From Brooklawnia sp963780175 (GTDB lineage Bacteria; Actinomycetota; Actinomycetes; Propionibacteriales; Propionibacteriaceae), in assembly GCA_963780175.1 (NCBI GenBank), contig CAWAAT010000001.1:186001-250000 (forward strand): a DNA stretch of 64,000 nucleotides. The letters run 5' to 3'. A program made the position numbers and the translations under genes. Numbering within the stretch: the stretch's first letter is position 1; each line of letters starts with the position of its first letter. Of the stretch, positions 27,001 through 35,461 are shown piece by piece. The notes beneath the pieces are model-generated. The model was not told the DNA's origin. It worked only from the letters and a program-made list of their open reading frames with translations, and made no database searches.

Positions 27001-28636
27001 AGCCCACCTGGTGTCGGCAGCAGACCTGGGGCTGCTCCGGGACGCGTTGGGCATCCCGGTACCCCCCGGCCACAGCGCGGCGTCGGCCATTGAGGGCCGC
27101 GATCCGCTCACCCAGCTCGTCGCCCGTTTCGCCCGTGGCAACGGCCCCTTCACCGCATCGCGGGTGGCCGCTGCTTTCGGTCTGGGAGTCGCCACTGTGA
27201 TGTTGGTGCTCGACCGTGAGGTCGCAGGCCGTCGGCTCACCGCCGGCCGATTCACATCAGGGGTGAGCGACCCCGAGTTCATCGACCCAGAGATCCTGCG
27301 GAGACTGCGCACCCGCAGCCTGGCAGCCGCGCGCCGCGAACTCCAGCCAGTGTCGCAGAGCGCCTATGCACGATTCCTCGCCACCAGCCACCAGCTCGAC
27401 GACCGGCCCACCTCGACTCCCGACGAGGTGCTGCTGGCGCTTCAGCGGCTGGCGGGGGCCGTTCTGCCGGCCAGTGCCTGGGAGACCCACGTGTTGCCAG
27501 TCAGACTCGCCGGTTACTCACCGTCACACCTTGACGCCCTGCTCGCCGAGTCCGAGGTCCTCATCCGGGTTCGCGGGTCGGCGGGGCCGAATGATCCGCT
27601 CATCGCCCTCGTGCCCGCGGGTGACCTCGACCTGCTCGGCCCGCTCGACGGCCCTGCGACGGGGGAGGCGCTGGTGGTAGCTGCGGCTCTCGCCGAGGGC
27701 GACGGCACCTTCGCCGCGCTGCACGGCCAACTGGGCGGCTCGACCACCGAGCTTGCTGACCTGCTGTGGCAGGCTGCGGAAGCGGGCGCCGTCGCGCCGG
27801 CCTCGATGGCGCCGGTCCGTGCCCGCATCGGGGGCAGCACCCGCGCCGCACACCGCGCGGCTCGTCCCGCGCCCAGACGACGGGCGCGACTGCCACGACC
27901 GTCCCGCATCGGGCTCACCCATGGGCTGACGATCTCACAGCCATCGGTGAGTGGACGCTGGTACCGCGTCCGCGACCCGGAACTGCCGCCCGCAGAGGCG
28001 GCTATCGCCCTGGTCTCGTCGTGGCTCGAGCGCCACGGCCTCGTCACCCGCGGCGGGGTCACCGCAGACGGCACAGCGGGTGGGTTCGCGGCCGCCTACC
28101 GGCTGCTGTCGGAACTGGAGTCGGCCGGCACCGTGCTGCGCGGCTATGTCGTCGAAGGGTTGGGAGGAGCCCAGTTCACGACCCGAGACGTCCTCGAGCA
28201 GGTCAGGTCATTCGCCGACTCGCCGGACCGCACGAAGTGGCCGTCCGGGGTGCAGCATCCCGCACCGATCGTGCTTGCCGCCCTCGACCCGGCCAACCCT
28301 TACGGCAGCATCCTGCCGTGGCCCGAGCATCGCAGTGCCCACCCATCCCGCGCGGCGGGGGCGCTCGTGGTGCTGGCCGACGGACTGTGCCTGGCCCACC
28401 TCACCCGTGGCGGCCGGGTGCTGACCCTGTTCGGTGATCCTGCCACCCGCGCCGAGCGGGTGGCACTGGTCACCACAGCCCTGATGTCCGCCGTCCGGCA
28501 AGGACGCATGCAGCGACTGAAGATCGATGAGATCGACGGCGAACCCGTGTACGCGTCCGGCCTGGAGGCGGCGATGCGCTCGGCCGGGGCCCAGATCTCA
28601 CCACGGGGCGTGGTGCTCGAGGCCGGACGTGCCTGA
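24068..28636 (+). CDS. lhr: Lhr-type ATP-dependent 3'-5' helicase
   Basis: Large helicase related to long helicase-related (Lhr) proteins of mycobacteria, which unwind RNA:DNA hybrids and act in DNA repair. The 1522-residue protein has two RecA-like domains (Walker A APTGSGKT at 44-51, DEIH box in VIIDEIHAVAGTKRG, motif VALSATVRP, motif QRIGRAGH near 420), then a winged-helix and DUF-type core, and the long C-terminal Lhr domain of about 650 residues that forms the oligomer. Mycobacterial Lhr is of similar length (about 1510). The ATG at 24068 gives the usual N terminus (ALADFFAPTGEWF). The next gene, a DNA glycosylase, overlaps its stop, the same pairing as in Mycobacterium, which supports a repair role. 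Confidence 0.93.
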   Translation: MTDALADFFAPTGEWFRGVFEAPTPVQTEAWAAIARGEHALVVAPTGSGKTLAAFLWALDRLASRPRTPGTTVVYISPLKALGVDIERNLRAPLTGMRLTAERLGVPMTDITVGVRSGDTTSRERAMLIRRPPDILITTPESLYLMLTSSARATLTQVQTVIIDEIHAVAGTKRGSHLALSLERLDALVGRDVQRVALSATVRPIERVAQFLGGDRPVTVVAPPSHKQWDVSVRLPVADITSPGPAPGGQFPTDPLLARPGTDTLAVDAASGSSLWPHIEQQVYDTVLRGRSTLVFTNSRRVAERLTGRLNELWAAEHAPETLPDAPDRLPAQLMAAADVVRGAPLVIARAHHGSVSKEARAEIEAALKSGELRCVVATSSLELGIDMGAVDRVIQVGAPPSVASALQRIGRAGHVVGAVSRGDVYPLHRGDLAPAVVTTERLLAGQIEELRIPLHPLDVLAQQTVAAVAASGDAGLDVDAWFTAVTRSHPYARLDRGLLESVIELATGSYPSADFGELRARLVLGADGRLRPLPGALRLAVTSGGTIPDRGMFGVFLATDEQGSRRVGELDEEMVYESRVGDVFTLGASAWRIEEITRDQVRVTPAPGRTGRLPFWRGDDEGRPAELGRQIGRLFREIVRDPARLARPQLDANTQNNLTAYTTEQRSATGVLPDDATVVIERFRDELGDWRIVVHSPLGRRLLGAWSLVIAEALSRAAGVDVVPVVSDDGVVFRLPDCDAADRLPELLVVDPDEVVGIVTEQVGGTALFAGRFRECAARALLLPRRNPGRRAPLWQQRQRASQLLEVARHHPRFPIIIETVREVTQDVYDLPGLIDLMRGLRSGGVRLVEVVTDQPSPFAASLLFRYTGAFLYDGDTPLAERRAAMLSMDPELLAAALGTLDLRELLDPDVVNAVVAELQHTAADRRATTPDDLAELPRMLGPIPLAQLPDRTTLTDLDAALRSLGGRVSIVRLAGEAHLVSAADLGLLRDALGIPVPPGHSAASAIEGRDPLTQLVARFARGNGPFTASRVAAAFGLGVATVMLVLDREVAGRRLTAGRFTSGVSDPEFIDPEILRRLRTRSLAAARRELQPVSQSAYARFLATSHQLDDRPTSTPDEVLLALQRLAGAVLPASAWETHVLPVRLAGYSPSHLDALLAESEVLIRVRGSAGPNDPLIALVPAGDLDLLGPLDGPATGEALVVAAALAEGDGTFAALHGQLGGSTTELADLLWQAAEAGAVAPASMAPVRARIGGSTRAAHRAARPAPRRRARLPRPSRIGLTHGLTISQPSVSGRWYRVRDPELPPAEAAIALVSSWLERHGLVTRGGVTADGTAGGFAAAYRLLSELESAGTVLRGYVVEGLGGAQFTTRDVLEQVRSFADSPDRTKWPSGVQHPAPIVLAALDPANPYGSILPWPEHRSAHPSRAAGALVVLADGLCLAHLTRGGRVLTLFGDPATRAERVALVTTALMSAVRQGRMQRLKIDEIDGEPVYASGLEAAMRSAGAQISPRGVVLEAGRA

Positions 28637-29459
28637 GGGCGACTCGGTCTGGCGGCTCTCCGGGCGGTTGCAGCCCCTGGTCGGCCGAACCATCGAGCAC
28701 AGCCGGTTCAGGCTGCCCCAACTCGCCACCGCGAGCCTCACCGGCGCCTCGGTGACCCGCGTGTGGGCACACGGCAAGCACCTGTTCTGGGCGTGCGACG
28801 ACCAGATCCTGCACACCCACCTGCGGATGGACGGCACCTGGCGAATCCATCAGGTGGGGGCCAGGTGGAGTCTGCCCGCCCACACCGCGCGCGTGGTGAT
28901 CCAGGTGACTGGGGGCATCGAACTGGTGGGTCACGACCTCGGTCTGGTGGAACTGTGGCCCGCCGGCCAGTTCGACGCCCGAACTGCCTACCTGGGGCCC
29001 GATCCATTGGCGGACGACTGGCAGATGCCGGGACGCTGGCTGCCCAGCGGACGCGACGAGGCCGTCGCGCGATTGCAGGCGGCCGCCAGTCGCAGCATCG
29101 GCGAGGCGCTGCTCGACCAGCGCATCATCGCGGGGGTGGGCAACGAGTACCGCGCCGAGATCTGCTTCCTCACCGGGGTGCACCCCGTCACCCCGGTCGC
29201 CGAGACCGACCCGGGCGCCATTGTCGACCTGGTGGGGCGGGTGATGCGCGGAAACCTCGCCAGCCCGGTGCGCACCTTCACCGGGGACCATCGTCCCGGG
29301 CACACCAGCTTCGTCTTCGGACGTGCGAACCAGCCGTGCCGACGCTGCGGCACTGCCGTCATGGCTGGGACGCAGGGTGGGGCCACCAGCGTCGCCGACC
29401 CGCAGGCAGGCCAGGAACGCGTCATCTGGTGGTGCCCGCGGTGCCAGCCAACGTCCTGA
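28629..29459 (+). CDS. nei: Endonuclease VIII / formamidopyrimidine-DNA glycosylase family protein
   Basis: Bifunctional DNA glycosylase/AP lyase that removes oxidised bases. After Met removal the chain starts PEGDSVWRL, so Pro1 is the catalytic nucleophile and Glu2 the proton donor. HGKHLFW (about residue 50-56) carries the conserved Lys. A helix-two-turn-helix follows with LLDQRIIAGVGNEYRAEICF. The C terminus has a zinc finger with C-x2-C (CRRCG) and C-x2-C (CPRC). The 276 residues fit the family. The GTG start overlaps the helicase stop by 8 bp, so the two repair genes are coupled. PEGDSVW, as opposed to PELPEV, favours the Nei branch over Fpg. Confidence 0.9.
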   Translation: MPEGDSVWRLSGRLQPLVGRTIEHSRFRLPQLATASLTGASVTRVWAHGKHLFWACDDQILHTHLRMDGTWRIHQVGARWSLPAHTARVVIQVTGGIELVGHDLGLVELWPAGQFDARTAYLGPDPLADDWQMPGRWLPSGRDEAVARLQAAASRSIGEALLDQRIIAGVGNEYRAEICFLTGVHPVTPVAETDPGAIVDLVGRVMRGNLASPVRTFTGDHRPGHTSFVFGRANQPCRRCGTAVMAGTQGGATSVADPQAGQERVIWWCPRCQPTS

Positions 29460-29584
29460 CCCCGCGAGCAGCCCTCCCGGTGCCCGGTTCGGTCGAGGCG
29501 AGCCGTTCGGGCAGAATAGGACGCGGTGTGCGCCTGCGCACCGACGACTCTGGCGGCCAGGTATGCCGCCGAAAGGAAGATCCG

Positions 29585-31582
29585 GTGTCACTCACTGTCG
29601 TCATCTCCCGCGACGGAACTCCTGAGCCCGCGACGGTGGAATCAGGCACGACTGGGCTCGACCTGTTCGGCGACGACCGAACCATCGTCGCGATGGCCGT
29701 GAACGGTGCCACCGTCGATCTGGCCACCGTGCTGCGCGAGGGCGATCAAGTCATTCCAGTGCTGATGACCTCGCAGGAGGGTCTGTCCATCGTGCGGCAC
29801 TCTGCCGCCCACGTGACGGCCCAGGCCGTGCAGCAGATCTACCCCGAGGCGAAGCTGGGCATCGGCCCGCCCATCGTGGACGGCTTCTACTACGACTTCC
29901 AGATGGCGCCGTTGGGCCCCGATGAGCTGGCCGGCATCGAGAAGAAGATGCAGGCGATCATCAAGGAACGCCAGCGCTTCGTCCGCCGCGCGATCAGCGA
30001 CGCAGACGCCCTGGCCGAGGAGGCCAACGAGCCCTTCAAACTCGAACTAGTGCATGACAAGGGGAAAGCGAGCGCCGACGACGGCAGTTCCGTCGAGGTT
30101 GGCGCCGGCGAGTTGACGATGTACGACAACGTGCGCCGCACCGGCGAGGTGGCCTGGACCGACCTGTGCCGCGGCCCGCACGTGCCGCACACCGGCTACA
30201 TCAACGCGGTGGCCCTCACCAAGACCTCGGCCGCGTATTGGCGCGGTGACCAGCGCAACCCGCAACTGCAGCGCATCTACGGCACCGCGTGGGCCACCCG
30301 CGATGACCTCAAGGACTACCAGCACCGGATGGCCGAGGCCGCCAAGCGCGACCACCGCAAGCTCGGAGCCGAACTCGACCTGTTCAGCTTCCACGAGCAG
30401 GTCGGCTCAGGGCTCCCGCTGTTCCACCCCAAGGGCGGGGTCATCAAGCGCGAGATGGAGGACTACGTCCGCGCCCGGCACATCGCCGAAGGATTCCAGT
30501 ACGTCGGCACTCCCCACATCGCCAAGGAGGACCTCTTCTACACCTCCGGGCATCTGCCCTACTACGGCGAGGCCATGTTCCCGGCGCTTGACGACGAGGG
30601 CCAGGCCTATCGCCTCAAGGCGATGAACTGCCCGATGCACAACCTGATCTTCGCCTCACGGGGACGCTCCTACCGTGAGCTGCCGTTGCGGTTCTTCGAG
30701 TTCGGCACCGTCTATCGCAACGAGAAGTCGGGTGTGGTGCAGGGACTGACCCGGGTCCGCTCGATCACCCAGGACGACTCTCACTCGTACTGCACCCCTG
30801 AGCAGGCCCCCGACGAGGTCCGGCACCTGCTGCGCTTCGTGCTCAGCCTCCTCACCGACTTCGGGATGGGTGACGTGGCGCTGGAACTGTCCACCCGTGA
30901 CGAGGACGGCAAGAAGAAGGACAAGTTCATCGGCTCGGACGAGCAGTGGGCCAAGGCCACCGCAGTGCTGGCCGAGATCGCCGCCGACTCCGGGCTGACG
31001 GTAGTGGACGATCCGGGTGGCGCGGCCTATTATGGCCCGAAGATCTCGATCCAGGCCAAGGATGCGATCGGGCGCACCTGGCAGATGTCGACGATCCAGT
31101 ACGACTTCAATCAGCCCGAGCGCTTCGGCCTGGAGTACGTCGCGTCCGACGGCAGCCACCAGCAACCGGTGATGATCCACTCCGCCAAGTTCGGCTCGAT
31201 CGAACGGTTCATGGGGGTGCTGATCGAGCACTACGCGGGAGCGTTTCCGGTCTGGCTGGCACCCGTCCAGGTGGTCGGCATCCCGGTGGCCTCCAGTTTC
31301 AACGGCTATCTGGCCGAGGTTTGTGACACGCTCGGCTCGCGGGGCATCCGTGCTGAACTGGACCACTCGGACGACCGGATGCAGAAGAAGATCCGAAACG
31401 CCCAGAAGCAGAAGATCCCGTTCATGCTGATCGCCGGCGAGCAGGACGCCGAGGCTGGCTCGGTGTCGTTCCGTTTCCGGGACGGCTCCCAGCGCAACGG
31501 TGTCCCGGTCGCCGAAGCCGTCGCTTTCATCACCGACTGGGTGGCCTCGCGGCGCAACGACGACCCACGTGCGGAGGTGTGA
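29585..31582 (+). CDS. thrS: Threonyl-tRNA synthetase
   Basis: Charges tRNA-Thr with threonine. The 665-residue protein starts with a TGS domain (residues 1-60), then the SAD editing domain with SIVRHSAAHVTAQAV and the LCRGPHVPHTG segment. The class II core follows: KGGVIKREMEDYVRARH (motif 1 region), LKAMNCPMHNLIF with the zinc Cys, FRFFEFGTVYRNEKSGVVQGL-like motif 2 and SIERFMGVLIEHYAG motif 3. The anticodon-binding domain is C-terminal (QVVGIPVASSFNGYLAEV). The GTG start has GAAAGGAAGA upstream. It opens the operon HIT-pgsA-acyltransferase-pimA, with the next ATG only 1 nt after its stop, the same order as in mycobacteria. Confidence 0.97.
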   Translation: MSLTVVISRDGTPEPATVESGTTGLDLFGDDRTIVAMAVNGATVDLATVLREGDQVIPVLMTSQEGLSIVRHSAAHVTAQAVQQIYPEAKLGIGPPIVDGFYYDFQMAPLGPDELAGIEKKMQAIIKERQRFVRRAISDADALAEEANEPFKLELVHDKGKASADDGSSVEVGAGELTMYDNVRRTGEVAWTDLCRGPHVPHTGYINAVALTKTSAAYWRGDQRNPQLQRIYGTAWATRDDLKDYQHRMAEAAKRDHRKLGAELDLFSFHEQVGSGLPLFHPKGGVIKREMEDYVRARHIAEGFQYVGTPHIAKEDLFYTSGHLPYYGEAMFPALDDEGQAYRLKAMNCPMHNLIFASRGRSYRELPLRFFEFGTVYRNEKSGVVQGLTRVRSITQDDSHSYCTPEQAPDEVRHLLRFVLSLLTDFGMGDVALELSTRDEDGKKKDKFIGSDEQWAKATAVLAEIAADSGLTVVDDPGGAAYYGPKISIQAKDAIGRTWQMSTIQYDFNQPERFGLEYVASDGSHQQPVMIHSAKFGSIERFMGVLIEHYAGAFPVWLAPVQVVGIPVASSFNGYLAEVCDTLGSRGIRAELDHSDDRMQKKIRNAQKQKIPFMLIAGEQDAEAGSVSFRFRDGSQRNGVPVAEAVAFITDWVASRRNDDPRAEV

Positions 31583-31583
31583 G

Positions 31584-32174
31584 ATGACCGAGACGAGCGG
31601 CCCGGAGCTGGTGGACCCCATGGACCAGCCGGGTCTGCCCGATGCCCTGCAGCGGCTGTGGACGCCCTATCGGATGGTGTACATCGACGGGGCCCACAAG
31701 CCGACCAACTCCTCGGAGCAGGACTGTCCCTTCTGTCGTGCGCCGAGAAGGGTCGACGAGGACGCACTGATCGTCCACCGCGGCCGCACCGCCTACGTGA
31801 TCTGCAACCTGTATCCATACAACCCGGGGCACCTGCTGGTCTGCACGTACCGGCACGTATCTGACTACATCGCCCTCACCGAGGACGAGACGCACGAGGT
31901 CGCCGAACTCACCCAGAAGTCGATCCGGATGATCAGCCACGTCTCCGCCCCTGCGGGGTTCAACCTGGGAATGAACCAGGGGGTGGTTGCCGGGGCGGGC
32001 ATCGCGTCCCACCTGCACCAGCACATCGTGCCGCGTTGGCGGGGCGACGCGAACTTCCTGCCGGTCATCGGGCGCACCAAGGCACTGCCGATGTTCCTCG
32101 CGGACACCCGCGACCTGTTCGCCCAGGGCTGGCAGGACCTGTTCGGCTCCACCGCGGAGGGTCCGGATGCTTGA
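31584..32174 (+). CDS. HIT-domain nucleotide hydrolase/phosphorylase
   Basis: A 196-residue HIT-superfamily protein, expected to cleave or phosphorolyse dinucleoside polyphosphates such as Ap4A. The catalytic histidine triad is SHLHQHIVPRW (near residue 145). Upstream are the zinc-type CPFC (near 47) and YVICNLYPYNPGHLLV, which match the mycobacterial Ap4A phosphorylase Rv2613c type. It lies between thrS and the PIP synthase gene; its stop overlaps the next start by 8 bp. Ap4A is made by aminoacyl-tRNA synthetases in side reactions, which may explain the neighbour thrS. The exact activity is inferred from family and synteny. Confidence 0.88.
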   Translation: MTETSGPELVDPMDQPGLPDALQRLWTPYRMVYIDGAHKPTNSSEQDCPFCRAPRRVDEDALIVHRGRTAYVICNLYPYNPGHLLVCTYRHVSDYIALTEDETHEVAELTQKSIRMISHVSAPAGFNLGMNQGVVAGAGIASHLHQHIVPRWRGDANFLPVIGRTKALPMFLADTRDLFAQGWQDLFGSTAEGPDA

Positions 32175-32793
32175 ACGGCTCCGGTCGCGCTGGACTTCGC
32201 TGATTCGACCGCTGTGCCGGGGCCTGCTGCGCATCGGCATCACCCCCGACATGGTCACCTGGGGTGGAACCATCGCCACCGTCCTGGTCGCGCTGGTCTT
32301 CTTCCCGCAGGGTTGGCTCTGGCAGGGCGCCCTGGTGATGCTGGCGTTCATCTTCTCCGACTCGCTGGACGGCACGATGGCCCGCGAGTCCGGGAGCAGT
32401 TCGACGTGGGGAGCCTTCCTCGACAGCACCCTCGACCGGATCGCCGACGGTGCCGTTTTCGGTGGTCTGGCACTGTACTTCGTCGGGCACACCGACTCGC
32501 TGCTGTGGGCCGGGGTCACGATAGGCGCGCTGGTCCTGGGTCAGGTCACCTCTTACAGCAAGGCACGAGGTGAGTCGTTGGGGGTCGTGGTGAACGGGGG
32601 ACTGGTCGGACGCGCCGACCGGCTGTTCCTCGGGCTGCTCGGCGCACTGCTGACCGGCCTGGGTCTGAGCTGGGCACTTCCGTCGGCCATGGCTGCCCTC
32701 CTGGTGGGCGGGGCGATCACGGTCGGACAGCGGATGAGCATCGTCCACCGAGCCCTGCACCAGACCATCGATGAACCGGTGACCAGGGCGTGA
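32167..32793 (+). CDS. pgsA: Phosphatidylinositol phosphate synthase (CDP-alcohol phosphatidyltransferase)
   Basis: Integral membrane enzyme that joins CDP-diacylglycerol to inositol-3-phosphate, the first step toward phosphatidylinositol and its mannosides. The 208 residues have about six helices. The family signature D-x2-DG-x2-AR-x8-G-x3-D-x3-D is complete in residues 65-90 (DSLDGTMAR, then GAFLDSTLD). Its place between the HIT gene and the acyltransferase/pimA genes is that of mycobacterial pgsA1, which supports the inositol substrate over glycerol phosphate. Start ATG 32167 overlaps the HIT gene; its own stop overlaps the next GTG (GTGA). Confidence 0.92.
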   Translation: MLERLRSRWTSLIRPLCRGLLRIGITPDMVTWGGTIATVLVALVFFPQGWLWQGALVMLAFIFSDSLDGTMARESGSSSTWGAFLDSTLDRIADGAVFGGLALYFVGHTDSLLWAGVTIGALVLGQVTSYSKARGESLGVVVNGGLVGRADRLFLGLLGALLTGLGLSWALPSAMAALLVGGAITVGQRMSIVHRALHQTIDEPVTRA

Positions 32794-33659
32794 AGGTGCC
32801 GAGCGCGGAGAACAACCTGCGGCTGCTCAAGGCCGCCTCGCGGATCCCTACCCCGGTGTGGTGGCCGCTCGCCAGGCTGGCCAGCCTGGTGCTCGCCGCG
32901 CGTCCGCCCCGACCCCTGAGGCAGTGGGAAATCAACGCAACCATCGCCACGGGCCAGCCGCAAGGCGTGCGGGGACGCCGGGCCGCCCAGTTCTCGTGGC
33001 TGCGCAACACGATCGGCTCGCTGCAGTTGGGGCGCTGGTCGCCCGAACGGATCAGGGCTGCGGTCGACGTCGATCTCAGCCGAGCTGCTGCGCTCAAGGA
33101 GGTGCACGCCGAGCGGGGCCTGGTGTTCGCGACGCCGCACATGGGCAGCTGGGACCTGGCAGGTGCCTACAGCTGCATCGTCGGTCTGCCAGTGACCTCG
33201 GTCGCCGAACGGCTGCCGGCCGGTCAGTTCGAGTACTTCCGCGACTTGCGCTCGGCGCTGGGGTTCGAGATCCACCCCTTCGATGCCCCCAACCTCGTTC
33301 CCACACTCTGCCAGGACCTGCAGCGCGGCCGAGTTGTCTGTCTGGTGGCTGACCGCGACTTCGGTCGGCGGGGACTGCCGGTGCGCTGGCCGACTCCCGA
33401 CGGTGGCCGCGACCTCACGCTGCCGGCCGGACCGGTGGTCATCGCCCAGCAGACCGGCGCGGCGTTGGTCGGCATCGCCTGTCGCTACGATGGGCCGCGG
33501 ATGCACATCACCATCGGTGACGAGATCGCACTTCGGCCCGGCCGCGAGGGTGCCGAGAAGATGGCGCAGGAACTTGCGGAGTTCTTCGCCACGAACGTCG
33601 CCGCCAGCCCCGCTGACTGGCACATGATGCAGAAGCTCTTCCCTGGAGAGGTCGCATGA
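32790..33659 (+). CDS. patA: Phosphatidylinositol mannoside acyltransferase (HtrB/LpxL-like)
   Basis: Membrane-bound acyltransferase that puts a fatty acid on the mannose of phosphatidylinositol monomannoside. The 289-residue protein belongs to the HtrB/LpxL family. The catalytic H-x4-D motif is HMGSWD (His117, Asp122). Further family blocks are VAERLPAGQFEYFRDLR and VVCLVADRDFGRRGLPV. The first 40 residues are amphipathic and hydrophobic, suited to membrane docking. It overlaps both neighbours by 4 bp (GTGA at its start, ATGA at its end), so pgsA, this gene and pimA are tightly coupled. The assignment rests on family plus operon. Confidence 0.9.
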   Translation: MKVPSAENNLRLLKAASRIPTPVWWPLARLASLVLAARPPRPLRQWEINATIATGQPQGVRGRRAAQFSWLRNTIGSLQLGRWSPERIRAAVDVDLSRAAALKEVHAERGLVFATPHMGSWDLAGAYSCIVGLPVTSVAERLPAGQFEYFRDLRSALGFEIHPFDAPNLVPTLCQDLQRGRVVCLVADRDFGRRGLPVRWPTPDGGRDLTLPAGPVVIAQQTGAALVGIACRYDGPRMHITIGDEIALRPGREGAEKMAQELAEFFATNVAASPADWHMMQKLFPGEVA

Positions 33660-34807
33660 AGGTCGGACTGGTCTGCCCCTACTCGTTCCGCCGACCCGGC
33701 GGCGTCCAGAACCACGTACTGGGGCTGGCCTCCTGGCTGAAGTCGCAGGGCCATCGGGTGTCGGTGCTCGCCCCCGGGCAGCCGCCAGCCGGCATGCTGG
33801 CCAGCTACGGCCTGGCCGGCTCCGAGTACACCACCGGCGGCAAGGCCGTCCCCTTGAAGGCCAACGGGTCGGTGGCGCGCATCAACTTCGGCGTCGGCCC
33901 AGCGCTCAAGGCCAAGGAGTGGTTGGACTCCGGCGACTTCGACGTGGTGCACCTGCACGAGCCGATCACGCCCAGTCTGTGCCTGCTCACCCTGTGGCTG
34001 ACCGACCGGCCGGTGACGGCCACGTTCCACACCAATGCGCCGATCATCAAGAGCATCAAGCGCATCAATCAGGCGCTGCCAAGGGCCGTCAATCGACTGG
34101 ACGCGGCGATCGCGGTTTCCTCAGTTGCCGCCAAGGTCGCCAAGGGTCACACCGGGGTGGTGCCGGTGGTGATCGGCAACGGGCTGGCCATCGACGACTA
34201 CCCGCTGGCACCCACAACCGGGCGCTGGCGAGGCGGAGACCATCCCCGCGTCACTTTCCTGGGCCGCTACGAAGAGCCTCGCAAGGGCTTCCAGGTGCTC
34301 ACCGCAGCGCTGCCGCTGATCCGCCAGGAGTTCCCCGACGTCGAGGTGGTCGTCATCGGCCACGGCCGTCCGATGTCCATTGAGGGCGTCACCTTCGTGG
34401 GCGGGGTGAACGACGCCGAACGCAACCGTTGGCTGGGCGTCAGCGACGTCTACATCGCACCTCAGACCGGGCGGGAGAGCTTCGGCATCGTCCTGATCGA
34501 GGCGCTGGCCTGCGGGGCCCCGGTGGTCGCCTCCTCGCTGCCGGCGTTCAGCGAGGTGCTCTCGGACGAGGACGGGGTGGCCGGGCACCTGTTCAAGACC
34601 GGCAACCCCCAGACGCTGGCCAAGGCCGTCATCAGGAGCCTGAACGAGCCACGCGACCTCCGGCTCGACCGAGGACGAGCCCGCGCCGCCCAGTTCGACT
34701 GGTCGGTCATCGGCCCTCAGGTGGTGGCGATGTACAAGCTGGCCGCTGAGAACCGCTACCTCGCCATCGATGAAGCCCGAGGCCGTACCCGGCGGCCGAT
34801 ACCCTAG
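33656..34807 (+). CDS. pimA: Phosphatidylinositol alpha-mannosyltransferase PimA
   Basis: GT4 enzyme that moves mannose from GDP-mannose to position 2 of the inositol ring of phosphatidylinositol, on the cytoplasmic face of the membrane. The 383 residues begin MKVGLVCPYSFRRPGGVQNHV with the GGVQ glycine loop. VVHLHEPITPSLCLLTLW and TFHTNAPIIKSIKRINQALP form the acceptor and basic membrane-contact region. The donor site is in FLGRYEEPRKGFQVL and ESFGIVLIEALACGAPVVAS (E-x7-E). The ATG overlaps the acyltransferase stop. It is the last gene of the inositol-mannoside operon. Confidence 0.95.
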   Translation: MKVGLVCPYSFRRPGGVQNHVLGLASWLKSQGHRVSVLAPGQPPAGMLASYGLAGSEYTTGGKAVPLKANGSVARINFGVGPALKAKEWLDSGDFDVVHLHEPITPSLCLLTLWLTDRPVTATFHTNAPIIKSIKRINQALPRAVNRLDAAIAVSSVAAKVAKGHTGVVPVVIGNGLAIDDYPLAPTTGRWRGGDHPRVTFLGRYEEPRKGFQVLTAALPLIRQEFPDVEVVVIGHGRPMSIEGVTFVGGVNDAERNRWLGVSDVYIAPQTGRESFGIVLIEALACGAPVVASSLPAFSEVLSDEDGVAGHLFKTGNPQTLAKAVIRSLNEPRDLRLDRGRARAAQFDWSVIGPQVVAMYKLAAENRYLAIDEARGRTRRPIP

Positions 34808-34810
34808 GGC
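34805..34810 (+). promoter_or_regulatory. -10-like element before the second CDP-alcohol phosphatidyltransferase gene
   Basis: TAGGGC lies 7 nt before the GTG at 34818 and overlaps the pimA stop codon. The spacing matches the leaderless promoters seen elsewhere in the window and would separate this gene from the pim operon. Confidence 0.35.
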
Positions 34811-34817
34811 TGTGGCA

Positions 34818-35456
34818 GTGAACGACGCGAGCAACAACACGGCACCCGCACCGGTGCCGGCTCTTGGCGTCGCCGAGATCAGCAATCGGATCTGGACCAT
34901 TCCGAATGTGCTCAGCTTCCTGCGATTGGTGGGAGTCCCCTTCTTCCTTGTCCTGATCCTGGGCCACCACGACATCGCCGCGGTGGTGCTGCTCGCCATC
35001 GCCAGTATCACCGACCTGATCGACGGACGCATAGCCCGACGCTTCAACCAGATGTCGCAACTCGGTCAGGTGCTCGATCCGGCCGCCGACCGTCTCTACA
35101 TCTTCGCCACCGTCATTGGGCTGGCGATGAGGGGCATCATCCCGTGGTGGTTGTTGGCCGTCCTCGTCGGACGCGACGTGGTCATGGCCCTACTGGTGCC
35201 GGCCCTCAAGTCGCGCGGATACACCAGCCTGCCGGTGCACTTCATCGGCAAGGCCGCGACGTTCTGCCTGCTGTACGCGCTACCCCTGGTTCTTCTCGGA
35301 GACGGCCCGTGGACGATCTCGCCAACCGCCCGCACCTTCGGTTGGGCGTTCGCGATCTGGGGTGCCTTCCTCTACTGGTGGTCATGTCTGATGTACGTCC
35401 ACCAGACCCGCCAGCTGATCGCGACCAGCCCTGCCCTGCAGGCCAACGCCGACTGA
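34818..35456 (+). CDS. CDP-alcohol phosphatidyltransferase (PgsA2-like)
   Basis: Integral membrane enzyme of the CDP-alcohol phosphatidyltransferase family, likely phosphatidylglycerophosphate or cardiolipin synthase. The 212 residues have a disordered N terminus, then five or six helices. The signature reads TDLIDGRIARRFNQMSQLGQVLDPAADR (D-x2-DG-x2-AR-x8-G-x3-D-x3-D), all aspartates present. IWTIPNVLSFLRLVGVP before it is the usual lead-in for PGP synthase. In Mycobacterium pgsA2 stands in the same place before the DUF881 genes. The GTG at 34818 is preferred because of the -10-like element 7 nt upstream; GTG 34812 is an alternative. Confidence 0.85.
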   Translation: MNDASNNTAPAPVPALGVAEISNRIWTIPNVLSFLRLVGVPFFLVLILGHHDIAAVVLLAIASITDLIDGRIARRFNQMSQLGQVLDPAADRLYIFATVIGLAMRGIIPWWLLAVLVGRDVVMALLVPALKSRGYTSLPVHFIGKAATFCLLYALPLVLLGDGPWTISPTARTFGWAFAIWGAFLYWWSCLMYVHQTRQLIATSPALQANAD

Positions 35457-35461
35457 CCCTC